Assembly (NCBI RefSeq): GCF_001750165.1
Contig: NZ_CP015411.1
Coordinates: 2,074,001 to 2,138,000 of the forward strand
Source of the DNA: Pseudoalteromonas luteoviolacea
GTDB lineage: Bacteria > Pseudomonadota > Gammaproteobacteria > Enterobacterales > Alteromonadaceae
Direction of reading: 5' to 3'
Length of the DNA: 64,000 nucleotides
Shown here: positions 25,390-33,062 of the stretch, piece after piece
Layout: the number at the start of each line of letters is the position of its first letter
How positions within the stretch are numbered: the first letter of the stretch is position 1
Position numbers and translations under genes: made by a program
Notes under the pieces: generated by a model
Seen by the model: the letters and a program-made list of their open reading frames with translations, nothing else
The model's database searches: none
What the model was told of the DNA's origin: nothing

Positions 25390-25716
25390 ATACGCTTGAA
25401 TAAAAATACAGTGTGATTGTTGCAATCATGGTTGCTCACGTTTGTCCTTGTTAGCAACATTGAGTCATCGAGATATTCGGGAGTGCAATGTAAAGTTTCT
25501 CTGTACTAATTTACTGAGCATGTGCTTTGAGGCGTTCATATTGCAACACAAGAAGTATGTGAAATAGTATTGACCAGTCATTATATGGCTACTGGGGCAG
25601 AAGCGATTTGGATGCTATTTGTAAGGTAGACTGTTGAGTATAAACTGAACGGCAGCGGATAGGCTGTTTAAAGGCCTATCCATTTTGGAGTGGGTTTTAC
25701 TATTGTGATTAAACGT
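25390..25716. other. Non-coding region between convergent genes, 327 bp
   Basis: It lies between the small membrane gene and the amidohydrolase gene. It has a stem at 25657-25681 (GGATAGGC/GCCTATCC) followed by a short T-run on the plus strand, and a short GATTG/CAATC stem near 25413-25425. No ORF is supported. Confidence 0.45.
25657..25686 (+). terminator. Stem-loop with short T-run
   Basis: GGATAGGC (25657-25664) pairs with GCCTATCC (25674-25681) with a 9-nt loop, followed by ATTTT. It could end transcripts from the small membrane gene. Confidence 0.45.
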
Positions 25717-27003
25717 TTATTCAGATAAGCGTTGGTCCATTTCCACTTTGCCATTTTTTACAACCAGTGTGACGCTTTCCATGACTTTGATGTTATCTAG
25801 GGGGTTACCTGGAACAGCAATAATATCTGCGAATTTCCCCTGTTCTAGAGAACCAAGACGGCCTTGCAAGTTGAGTAGTGTTGCGGAATTAATGGTTGCG
25901 GCTTGCAGTGCCTGAAGTTCAGTCATACCAAACTGGACCATTCTACTAAATTGTTTAGCATTGTCACCGTGTGGGTAGATTCCACCATCTGACCCGAATA
26001 CCATTTTTACTCCAGCTTTAACTGCTTTGGTAAAGCTATCACGTTGTATTGAACCTACTTGGCGCTCTTTCTCAAGGCTTTCTTCGGGTATACCAGCCTT
26101 TGCTCCTTCTCCTAATATGTACTCAGTTGTGTATATATCCATAGAGAAATAAGTGCCATGTTTTAGTGCAAGCTGTATTGCTTCATCATCTAGAAAACTC
26201 ACATGTTCCACAGAATCAACACCCGCTCGAATAGAAGACTTTATACCGTTTGTTCCATGTGCATGCGCGGCAACAGTCAGGCCTCGCATATGTACTTCAT
26301 CTACAAGCGCTCGCATTTCTTCAAATGAATATTGCTGAGCACCAACTTTTGTGCCCTGGGACATAACTCCTCCTGTTGCACAGAATTTAATAACATCAAC
26401 GCCATATTTTACGTTTTCACGTACTTTATGGCGTACTGCCCATGGGCCATCAGCGACGCCTTCAGAAGTCACCCTGTGCTCATGCGTAAATGCATTAGTG
26501 TCGCAATGTCCACCGGTTATGCCTATGGCCGGACCAGATGCAAATACGCGTGGACCAGGTATATCTCCATCATAAATGGCATCTCTTATGGCAAGGTCTG
26601 CGAACCCTGAAGCTCCTAAGTTTCTGACAGAGGTAAAACCTGCTTCCAGTGTCCGTTTTGCATTGATGGCGCCTGTAATAGCGGAGCGAGGTACTGTTCT
26701 TCTGAGTCTTTCATAGCCATGTACCTTTGAATCTCCGGTAAGGTGTACGTGCATATCAAATAACCCTGGGAGTAATGTATGTCCGTGTAAAGTAATGACT
26801 TCGGTATTTTTGTTTATTTGCTCTTTGGGTGTGTGTTGGGAAACCGAAACAATGGTTTTATCTTTGACCACAATGGTTGCTGGTGTAATGAGCTTGCCTG
26901 TATGAACATCTAGAGCGGCATCCGCTTTTAGGATCAGAGTATTGGCGAATGTGCAGTGAGAGGCTAAGATTATGGCTGAACTGAGGAGTGCTTTTTTAAA
27001 CAT
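25717..27003 (-). CDS. Exported amidohydrolase (prolidase/imidazolonepropionase-like)
   Basis: A metal-dependent hydrolase of about 428 residues, exported by a signal peptide (MFKKALLSSAIILASHCTFA). The amidohydrolase-superfamily sites are intact: HVH (residues 85 and 87, in FDMHVHLTG), the metal-bridging Lys in VDVIKFCATGG, 'AAHAHGTNGIKSSIRAGVDSVEHVS' with the two further His, and the catalytic Asp in GSDGGIYPHG. The C-terminal 'GSLEQGKFADIIAVPGNPLDNI' is the returning beta-sandwich. This subgroup includes Xaa-Pro dipeptidases and arylamide hydrolases; the substrate here is probably a peptide or an amide in the periplasm. The ATG at 27003 is chosen because it begins the signal peptide; the frame is open to 27030. 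Confidence 0.88.
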   Translation of the reverse strand: MFKKALLSSAIILASHCTFANTLILKADAALDVHTGKLITPATIVVKDKTIVSVSQHTPKEQINKNTEVITLHGHTLLPGLFDMHVHLTGDSKVHGYERLRRTVPRSAITGAINAKRTLEAGFTSVRNLGASGFADLAIRDAIYDGDIPGPRVFASGPAIGITGGHCDTNAFTHEHRVTSEGVADGPWAVRHKVRENVKYGVDVIKFCATGGVMSQGTKVGAQQYSFEEMRALVDEVHMRGLTVAAHAHGTNGIKSSIRAGVDSVEHVSFLDDEAIQLALKHGTYFSMDIYTTEYILGEGAKAGIPEESLEKERQVGSIQRDSFTKAVKAGVKMVFGSDGGIYPHGDNAKQFSRMVQFGMTELQALQAATINSATLLNLQGRLGSLEQGKFADIIAVPGNPLDNIKVMESVTLVVKNGKVEMDQRLSE

Positions 27004-27165
27004 AGTTTTTCTTGTCGTTATTATTTTCAAAAGTAGTCTAAGCAGGCTGAGAATAATGATGCAAGAGAATTACGACTGAATGTATATATATTATGATGGG
27101 CTGAGTATAAGTTCAGCCTGGTTGAGTATGTGCTAAAAGATTTTGAGTAAGGGTTTAAATATCTA

Positions 27166-28716
27166 CTAGCCGACGATAGTCTCTCGTGGTTTTCCTAACT
27201 TCAAATAATGAATATAATCTTGTTCTTTTAATCCAGCTTCTCGGCTTGAACGTAGTAACAAATCATTTAATGCTTGATCGTTAATACCGCTTCGAAGTGC
27301 TTTACTGCACATTTTAATTGTGTCTCTATACTCACCAGAGTCGAATAATCGGGAGGCAAACAGCATATAAGCTTCTTGCTGGTCAGATTCGTCTTTATAA
27401 ATTTTGGCGAACACTTCTCGATGCATCAAGCCCGCTAACACGTAGTGACTATTTCTATGCTGCTTACCAAGTGCCTTATGCGCGTTAAACAGCATTTCTT
27501 TAGAGTGCTCCATATCCTTTACGAGGTAGAATAAGTAAGCAATGATAGTCGCTGCACTAGGATCGTCCAACATGCTCTGACTGAGCTGTAAAAGCTTAGC
27601 GCTAGCATCCGCCTCTTTACCTTCTAACAACATCATCATGATCAGCAGTAAATTGAATTCATCCGCACAGTATTTTTGCATATTTGATGCATGTCTTGTT
27701 ATGGCAGACTTTAAATCATTTTGGATTGACTTAAGTACTTTTGAGTCAATTGATTCTTTGCTATCTAACGTTTCTAAGAAGCGAATCTTAATGGATAGGG
27801 CAGACAGTAAAGTAGATAAAGCCGGATCTTCATTATAAGTGCGTTCTTTGCGTCTAATTAAGTTATCAATGGCATCATGCTCTTTGCAAACATGCAACAC
27901 CATAAGGCTTAAGCGGAACATACTCGGAGACATATCTTCTATTGGAAATGCCAACACTTGAGCTGTCGCTAGATCTCGATTATTCGTTTGGAAAGCGATG
28001 TATATCTGCCAATAAAAAACGCGAATAGGGTAATCTTGTCGGGTTTGTGGCTCAGACAAAAATGCTTTACACGCTTCAAAGTCTTTCAGCTCATAGTTAA
28101 CATGAAATAACGACCACTTTGCCCACTGGATGTTACGGTCTGCCAATGGTAAAAGTAGCTTTTTTGCTAATGAATAGTGTCCAAGCTTGAGTAATAAATT
28201 GACTAGCAGCTGATTACGCGCTTTTTTTAAATAGTTGGGGTACTCTTGATTACGTAACTCTTTGAGTTTTAATAATGCATTCTTGTACTTTTTAGCCCTG
28301 ATAAATTGGTAAGCAAGTTTGAACTCGTTAACTTGTAGCGTATGTTCTTTTAATATCGTCGCAAGATCTTGCGGCGTGTATGGGACTTCCAATAATTGGT
28401 TGCTGTGGAATGGGTATTCACAAGCATAGTCAAATGCACTTTGCCTCTTTGCCATATACACAAGCCTGGTCGTCGGTGGCAGAGTTTCGTTATAAACCAG
28501 TTCGCTAACAAGGTCATAGAGGTTTTTTATGGTGTCAACTCGGTTGTCCAAAAAAACAATATCATATGTGTTTTGTTTTGCAGAACGCTCGAATGCTTGA
28601 CCTGAGCGGTATGAACGAACATGAGACACACCTTGCTTGTTTAGCAAAGCTTCTAAAAATCTGGTGTTGTCGCTATTATCATCGACTATTGCAATTTTTA
28701 GGTCTGAATACTGCAC
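27166..28716 (-). CDS. Response regulator with TPR output domain
   Basis: A 516-residue protein. Residues 1-120 are a CheY-like receiver with the acidic pair D12/D13 (VDDN) and the phospho-acceptor D57 (FLDNRV). The usual Lys-Pro near the end of the receiver is replaced by Val111-Pro ('LEVPYTPQDL'), so the phosphorylation switch may be changed. The rest (about 135-510) is a set of helical TPR repeats, a protein-interaction output instead of DNA binding. GTG start with AAGGA 7 nt upstream. It lies downstream of the HDOD gene on the same strand, with a 244-bp gap that holds a hairpin in its own leader (28732-28758). A role in signalling complexes (motility or c-di-GMP) is inferred only from this architecture. 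Confidence 0.85.
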   Translation of the reverse strand: MQYSDLKIAIVDDNSDNTRFLEALLNKQGVSHVRSYRSGQAFERSAKQNTYDIVFLDNRVDTIKNLYDLVSELVYNETLPPTTRLVYMAKRQSAFDYACEYPFHSNQLLEVPYTPQDLATILKEHTLQVNEFKLAYQFIRAKKYKNALLKLKELRNQEYPNYLKKARNQLLVNLLLKLGHYSLAKKLLLPLADRNIQWAKWSLFHVNYELKDFEACKAFLSEPQTRQDYPIRVFYWQIYIAFQTNNRDLATAQVLAFPIEDMSPSMFRLSLMVLHVCKEHDAIDNLIRRKERTYNEDPALSTLLSALSIKIRFLETLDSKESIDSKVLKSIQNDLKSAITRHASNMQKYCADEFNLLLIMMMLLEGKEADASAKLLQLSQSMLDDPSAATIIAYLFYLVKDMEHSKEMLFNAHKALGKQHRNSHYVLAGLMHREVFAKIYKDESDQQEAYMLFASRLFDSGEYRDTIKMCSKALRSGINDQALNDLLLRSSREAGLKEQDYIHYLKLGKPRETIVG

Positions 28717-28731
28717 TCTATTTCCTTTAAT

Positions 28732-28758
28732 CAGCCATGAGTATTATCACTCATGCTG
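28732..28758 (-). promoter_or_regulatory. Leader hairpin of receiver-TPR gene
   Basis: On the reverse strand CAGCATGAGT pairs with ACTCATGGCTG (one bulge) around a 6-nt loop, just upstream of the ribosome site AAGGAA of the gene starting at 28716. It could influence translation or end an upstream transcript. Confidence 0.4.
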
Positions 28759-28906
28759 AAAAAACACCCTGTTTGTAGTTGAATTTGGAACTGACTATTC
28801 TAATCTTTTTAAAAACATAATCAAAGTGTTAAATGTGATTTTGTTTACATTTATTTAAAAACACGATGGGTTAGTAAAAGATAGGAAAATAAATTAGAAG
28901 TAAATT

Positions 28907-28948
28907 TGGCAAACTAAACGAGACCAGACCAGTAAATCTAGTTTGCCA
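28907..28948 (-). terminator. Stem-loop after HDOD gene
   Basis: TGGCAAACTA (28907-28916) pairs exactly with TAGTTTGCCA (28939-28948), with a 22-nt loop, starting 13 bases after the HDOD stop. It is followed on the reverse strand by AATTTACTT, so termination is possible. Confidence 0.5.
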
Positions 28949-28960
28949 GAAACCAAACTG

Positions 28961-29803
28961 TTAGTTAAAAATTTCCTCGACATCATCTTTGATATCTTGG
29001 TAAGCGTCCTCGTCTAATTCTAATAAATGAAGAACATCAGTTTTTATATATGCCCAATCTGGTACAGACACAAATCGTTTGTTTACCTGAACCAGGTGTT
29101 CGGCCATTTTGAGTGTAGCCATAGTGCAGGCATGTTCAACATCATGAGTTTCTTTGAAAAACTCCATATCATGATGTCTGAGAATAAGTTTGCAAATTGG
29201 CTTAGGGAGGTTCCAACTGTTCGCTAAAAAATAGCCAATTGTTGCATGGTTGGTATTATAAATAGCTTCTTCTTGGTCAATTAGTAGCATATCGTAGTTG
29301 CTATTTGCGCAAGAAAGTACGTTTGCATAGTCGTCAAACTTTAATGCCATGGCTGGGATCCCCGCATCGTGAAATAATCCCAGCATATGAAGGCTTTCTA
29401 AGGGGATCTGTACTGGGATTTTGCGTCCAATGATCATTGCTACTTCTGAAATTTCGTTTGCAGTATCCCAAAACCGCTCCAAGCTGATGCAACACCGTGA
29501 TTGGTCAAACGCCTGTTTTAACAGAAAGCCGGTAACTAGGTGTGTTACGCTATTTAGCCCCAGAAACATGACGGCTTGGCGAATATCCGTGATTGTTCTT
29601 GAAAAGCCATACGATGAAGAATTGATAACTTTCAAAACCGCAGCAGATGTTGCAACATCTGTGGCAATTAAATCTGCAATTTGCCCAAGCTCTGGTTCGC
29701 TCGATTGGAGTAGCTCATGTAACTGTGTGAGCAGTTCTGGCTTTGGTGGGAGAGAAAAACCTTTTTCTACATCATTAAGAACGACATTATCTATCTCTAT
29801 CAT
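28961..29803 (-). CDS. HDOD domain protein
   Basis: A 280-residue cytoplasmic protein made almost entirely of an HDOD domain, a catalytically altered relative of HD phosphohydrolases used in signalling. 'LPPKPELLTQLHELLQSSEPELGQIADLIATDVATSAAVLKVINSSSYG' and 'ITDIRQAVMFLGLNSVTHLVTGFLLKQAF' are the classic N-terminal part; 'MLGLFHDAGIPAM' corresponds to the HD motif and is retained. 'ATIGYFLANSWNLPKPICKLILRHH' completes the domain. GGAAGA lies about 5 nt before the ATG. It is upstream of the receiver-TPR gene on the same strand and probably works with it. Confidence 0.9.
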   Translation of the reverse strand: MIEIDNVVLNDVEKGFSLPPKPELLTQLHELLQSSEPELGQIADLIATDVATSAAVLKVINSSSYGFSRTITDIRQAVMFLGLNSVTHLVTGFLLKQAFDQSRCCISLERFWDTANEISEVAMIIGRKIPVQIPLESLHMLGLFHDAGIPAMALKFDDYANVLSCANSNYDMLLIDQEEAIYNTNHATIGYFLANSWNLPKPICKLILRHHDMEFFKETHDVEHACTMATLKMAEHLVQVNKRFVSVPDWAYIKTDVLHLLELDEDAYQDIKDDVEEIFN

Positions 29804-30015
29804 AGTTCTTCCATCTTGATGTTGGACATCAAACTAAGCTGATTACACGGACGTTAAAAGAGTATAGCCGTACCTTCTAAATTTTGTGCACTAGAGGCAA
29901 ATTTTGTTGTTTTTGCACGTTAAGTAGTCAACCAGTTGGTAATTAAGGGACGATTGATTGCTTTCATTCGCTTTGTTAAGTTAAAGTTAGCTAATTTTAC
30001 TGTTTGGGAATAATT

Positions 30016-31569
30016 ATGAGTCAATCACCTGAAACGGCAGCGCCGAGTGGGGCAGTTGCACGTTTTCTTAATGGGATCGAGCGTGTGGGGAACAAACTCC
30101 CTGATCCTGCTATTATTTTCTTATCAGCGATGTTGCTGATATGGTTCCTTTCTTGGATTTTTTCAAGCACGACGTTTGATGCGATAGACCCACGTACTGG
30201 TGAAGCTATCGTTGTTCATAACTTACTAAGCGGTGATTCACTTGCCAGTTTCTTGGCCAACATGGTTAAGACGTTCACAGGGTTTGCACCATTAGGTGTT
30301 GTTTTAGTTGCGATGTTAGGTGTTGGTGTTGCGGAGCACTCTGGTTACATTAACACAGGCTTGAAGCTCATGTTAAAGCGCACACCGCAAGCATTATTGA
30401 CTCCATCAATCATTTTAATTGCGATTGTAAGCCACACAGCAACTGATGCCGGTTATGTATTGGTTATTCCATTGGCTGGCGTAATTTTCTATGCCATGGG
30501 CCGTCACCCACTTGCAGGTATTGCAGCAGCGTTTGCAGGTGTAAGTGGTGGATTTAGTGCGAACTTCATTCCATCGGGTATTGATCCTTTACTGCAAAGC
30601 TTTACGCAAAGCGCAGCACACATTATCGACCCTGAGATTGCAATTAACCCGCTGAACAACTGGTTCTTTACCTCAGCTTCGAGTTTGTTCATTATCTTAT
30701 TGGGTTGGTATATCACTGACAAAATCATTGAGCCTCGCCTTAAAAATACAGAGATTGATGGTGACACAAACAGCTTACCTTCTTTTGATGAAGTGAACGC
30801 AAAAGAAAAGCGCGCATTTTTAGCAGCCTCTGGTGTAATGTTGGCAGGTATTGCGTTATTAGTTTATGCCGCAAGTGGTGAAGATTCTGCATTACGTAGT
30901 CCAAATGGCTCGCTAACCGAATTCACAGCGCCGCTTATGCAATCTATTGTACCTTTAATCTTTTTATTGTTTTGGGTGCCAGGTGCGGTCTATGGTTTCT
31001 TGGTTGGTACCTTTAAGTCATCAAAAGATATGATTGATGCCATGAGTAAGTCAATGGGAAGCATGGCTTACTATATTGTCATGGCGTTTTTCTGTGCGCT
31101 ATTTATCAGTGCATTCAGTCAGTCTAATTTAGGTGCATTACTGGCGATTGAAGGTGCAGAAGTACTTAAGGCGCTCGCATTACCAAGTTCAGTGACTGTA
31201 GTAGGCATTATTTTCCTTACTGCTTTTGTTAACTTATTTGTCGGTTCAAGTTCAGCTAAATGGGCACTGCTGGGCCCAATTTTTGTACCTATGCTTATGC
31301 AATTAGGTTTATCTCCTGATTTGACTCAAGCGGCGTACCGTGTAGGTGACTCAAGTTCAAATATCATCACGCCGTTAATGCCATACTTCCCACTGGTTGT
31401 GGTTTATTGCCAAAAGTATGTTAAGAATACAGGTATTGGAACGCTAATTGCCTTGATGATCCCGTACTCTATCGCTTTTCTAGTTGGTTGGAGTATCTTC
31501 TTGTTGGCTTATTGGGGTTTAGGAATTCCTTTAGGCTTGCAGTCGAGTTACATTTATCCAGCAGGGTAA
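30016..31569 (+). CDS. AbgT family transporter
   Basis: A 517-residue inner-membrane transporter of the AbgT family (p-aminobenzoyl-glutamate uptake, or antimetabolite efflux as in YdaH/MtrF). The start 'FLNGIERVGNKLPDPAIIFLSAMLLIWFLSWI' and 'ITPLMPYFPLVVVYCQKY' near the end are characteristic. The conserved 'GVSGGFSANFIPSGIDPLLQSFTQSAA' and 'VNLFVGSSSAKWALLGPIFVPMLMQLGLSP' hairpin regions are intact. The ATG at 30016 has GGGAA 6 nt upstream; the frame extends to 30004. Its original terminator has been split by the insertion sequence at 31594-33024. Confidence 0.93.
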   Translation: MSQSPETAAPSGAVARFLNGIERVGNKLPDPAIIFLSAMLLIWFLSWIFSSTTFDAIDPRTGEAIVVHNLLSGDSLASFLANMVKTFTGFAPLGVVLVAMLGVGVAEHSGYINTGLKLMLKRTPQALLTPSIILIAIVSHTATDAGYVLVIPLAGVIFYAMGRHPLAGIAAAFAGVSGGFSANFIPSGIDPLLQSFTQSAAHIIDPEIAINPLNNWFFTSASSLFIILLGWYITDKIIEPRLKNTEIDGDTNSLPSFDEVNAKEKRAFLAASGVMLAGIALLVYAASGEDSALRSPNGSLTEFTAPLMQSIVPLIFLLFWVPGAVYGFLVGTFKSSKDMIDAMSKSMGSMAYYIVMAFFCALFISAFSQSNLGALLAIEGAEVLKALALPSSVTVVGIIFLTAFVNLFVGSSSAKWALLGPIFVPMLMQLGLSPDLTQAAYRVGDSSSNIITPLMPYFPLVVVYCQKYVKNTGIGTLIALMIPYSIAFLVGWSIFLLAYWGLGIPLGLQSSYIYPAG

Positions 31570-31574
31570 GTAAT

Positions 31575-31593
31575 AAAAAAGCCGCTCATAGAG
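31575..31593 (+). terminator. Left half of IS-disrupted abgT terminator
   Basis: AAAAAAGCCGCTC ends the arm of what was a 13-bp perfect stem. The complementary arm GAGCGGCTTTTTT now lies beyond the IS (33033-33046). The whole uninterrupted site would read as 13 bp stem, ATA loop, T-run. Confidence 0.85.
31583..31593. repeat. IS target-site duplication, left copy
   Basis: CGCTCATAGAG, 11 bp, directly repeated at 33025-33035 immediately outside the inverted repeats. The size fits the 9-12 bp made by IS4-family elements. Confidence 0.95.
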
Positions 31594-31611
31594 TAATGCC
31601 GTTCACTTAAG
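31594..31611. repeat. IS left inverted repeat
   Basis: TAATGCCGTTCACTTAAG; 16 of 18 positions match the right end. The transposase stop codon (31603-31605, TGA on the reverse strand) lies within it. Confidence 0.92.
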
Positions 31612-31620
31612 GTGAGCGGC
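31598..31620 (-). terminator. Hairpin in IS left end
   Basis: GCCGTTCAC (31598-31606) pairs with GTGAGCGGC (31612-31620) with one wobble and a 5-nt loop, spanning the inner edge of the left inverted repeat. It can end the transposase transcript; it may also limit transcription entering from the AbgT gene. Confidence 0.5.
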
Positions 31621-32988
31621 GTTTGTACTTTTAGCAACTGGGTATCGGTTTTTAGACACCTTCAATACCCTCGGGTAACTTCGTTCCCGTTTTCCTTCAA
31701 GCTTAAACTGACTCGCATTTCTTTCTATATCCAGGATGATTTTAGGCACATTTCCTGGAGCATATATAGGCATTTGAGTAAGTTTGTAGATGATATGTGA
31801 TGAGGCATCTCTAAAGCTAAGTTGATTTGGATAAACACTTTTTAGTGATTTAGCCATTAATACCATTTTGTAACGGATAAGGTTGTAAGCCAGTAACAAG
31901 CCCCATAGCTCTTGGTGAATTAGCTCCGGTAAATTGCTGCGCAAGGTGAATCGACTTTCCAATAGATGTTGCTTCATTTCTCGATAGCCCATTTCAATTT
32001 CCCAGCGGTGTGCATATAAATCTACAATCTCCGAAGCTGGATATGCCATTGCATCCGTCATTGATGTGAGTACACTCACTTCTTTTCCTTTCACTCGCCT
32101 TGTCAATAATCTCACGGTTATAGAGTCGGGTAAGTCAGGGCGCTTCTTCTTAGCCTGCGGCGTCGTTGTCAAACGAACCAGCTTATCTTGCTTCCCTAAG
32201 CTATCAATCACTTCATACTGGGTCCCTTTCTTGAGGGGGAGCAGCCAATGCGTGTTACTCCCTTTTTGCTCCCATTCATGTAGCAAGCCAAGTGAATAAA
32301 ACCCCTTATCGAATAGCGTCAAGCTGTTATTTGGAATATGGTTAATGAGCCTGCTCGCTAGGTTCATCTCGTTTTCACTTACACTATCAAAGGCACTCCC
32401 CAATATGAGATGACTGCTTAACTCCATTAAACAGACCATTCTGACTTGCGGATAACCAGCATAGCTGGCTTTATTGGCCGTTCGAGCAAAGGTCGCACTA
32501 TTTGCTGCGCTATCAGGCGTTCGCCAAACTACACCATCAACACCGTAAATATTAAGTCCATTCCAATGTGGATGCTCCGCACGTTCATGCCAAGTTTGGG
32601 CTGTACGGTAAAAAACATCTTGTACTACATTGCTACCTAGCTTTTTTCTAGCTTGAGTGACGGCACTTCGGGCGACATAGTCCACGTCTTGAGGCAAGAC
32701 GATGTCTAACTTATTAATTAGTTGACGAACGGATTCAGTTCGGAACAAGGACATACCAATGACTGCCCAAATCATGGCATCCATTGGGAGCTTGCGTTTA
32801 CGCAATGTTGCTACACTATTGGACTCTAAACAGGCTTGTATAATCTCTGGCTCTAAAACATCAGCCAAGCTTTTAAATTCAGTGAGGCGAGAGATAGATG
32901 TGCGTGCAAGTGCTTCTGACAATTCCATTAAAAAATCCGATACCAGTATACTGATATCGGATTTTGAAGCCTTGAAAAGATCAGTCAA
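31603..32988 (-). CDS. IS4-family DDE transposase
   Basis: A 461-residue transposase of the IS4 family. The N-terminal domain ('ACLESNSVATLRKRKLPMDAMIWAVIGMSLFRTESVRQLINKLDIVLP') is the IS4-type domain. The catalytic triad can be placed at D in NIYGVDGVVWRTP, D in LTLFDKGFYSL, and E in the signature HRWEIEMGYREMKQHLL (the Y-(2)-R-(3)-E-(6)-K-type motif). The reported start is TTG at 32988 and has no clear ribosome site; the first in-frame ATG is at 32928. An 11-bp inverted repeat lies between the two starts (32932-32965). Such a hairpin could hold the start region closed, as in IS10 and IS50 protection against incoming transcription; this is inference. Confidence 0.93.
   Translation of the reverse strand: MTDLFKASKSDISILVSDFLMELSEALARTSISRLTEFKSLADVLEPEIIQACLESNSVATLRKRKLPMDAMIWAVIGMSLFRTESVRQLINKLDIVLPQDVDYVARSAVTQARKKLGSNVVQDVFYRTAQTWHERAEHPHWNGLNIYGVDGVVWRTPDSAANSATFARTANKASYAGYPQVRMVCLMELSSHLILGSAFDSVSENEMNLASRLINHIPNNSLTLFDKGFYSLGLLHEWEQKGSNTHWLLPLKKGTQYEVIDSLGKQDKLVRLTTTPQAKKKRPDLPDSITVRLLTRRVKGKEVSVLTSMTDAMAYPASEIVDLYAHRWEIEMGYREMKQHLLESRFTLRSNLPELIHQELWGLLLAYNLIRYKMVLMAKSLKSVYPNQLSFRDASSHIIYKLTQMPIYAPGNVPKIILDIERNASQFKLEGKRERSYPRVLKVSKNRYPVAKSTNAAHLK
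32932..32965. repeat. Inverted repeat at transposase start
   Basis: AAAATCCGATA (32932-32942) is the exact reverse complement of TATCGGATTTT (32955-32965), with a 12-nt centre. It lies immediately upstream of the ATG at 32928 on the reverse strand. Confidence 0.75.
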
Positions 32989-33006
32989 CTGATCATTAAA
33001 ATATTT

Positions 33007-33024
33007 CTTAACTGATCGGCATTA
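33007..33024. repeat. IS right inverted repeat
   Basis: CTTAACTGATCGGCATTA on the plus strand, the inverted partner of the left end (16 of 18 matches). The transposase start lies 19 bp inside this end. Confidence 0.92.
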
Positions 33025-33035
33025 CGCTCATAGAG
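33025..33035. repeat. IS target-site duplication, right copy
   Basis: CGCTCATAGAG, identical to 31583-31593. It continues into CGGCTTTTTT, the right arm and T-run of the split terminator. Confidence 0.95.
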
Positions 33036-33046
33036 CGGCTTTTTTA
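33033..33046 (+). terminator. Right half of split abgT terminator
   Basis: GAGCGGCTTTTTT with a T-run, originally paired with AAAAAAGCCGCTC at 31575-31587. In the present order it also keeps a short CGCTC/GAGCG stem from the right duplication, so a weak hairpin plus T-run survives at this side. Confidence 0.8.
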
Positions 33047-33062
33047 TTTAAAGCGTTATTGT

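Larger units (their letters stand above)
31594..33024 (-). mobile_element. Complete IS4-family insertion sequence
   Basis: A 1431-bp element flanked by an 11-bp target duplication (31583-31593 and 33025-33035). The ends are inverted repeats of 18 bp with two mismatches: TAATGCCGTTCACTTAAG at the left and TAATGCCGATCAGTTAAG read inward from the right. It encodes one DDE transposase on the reverse strand that fills most of its length. Both ends, the duplication and the ORF are intact, so it looks recent and potentially active. It is inserted in the terminator of the AbgT-family gene, leaving the flanking coding sequences whole. Confidence 0.95.
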
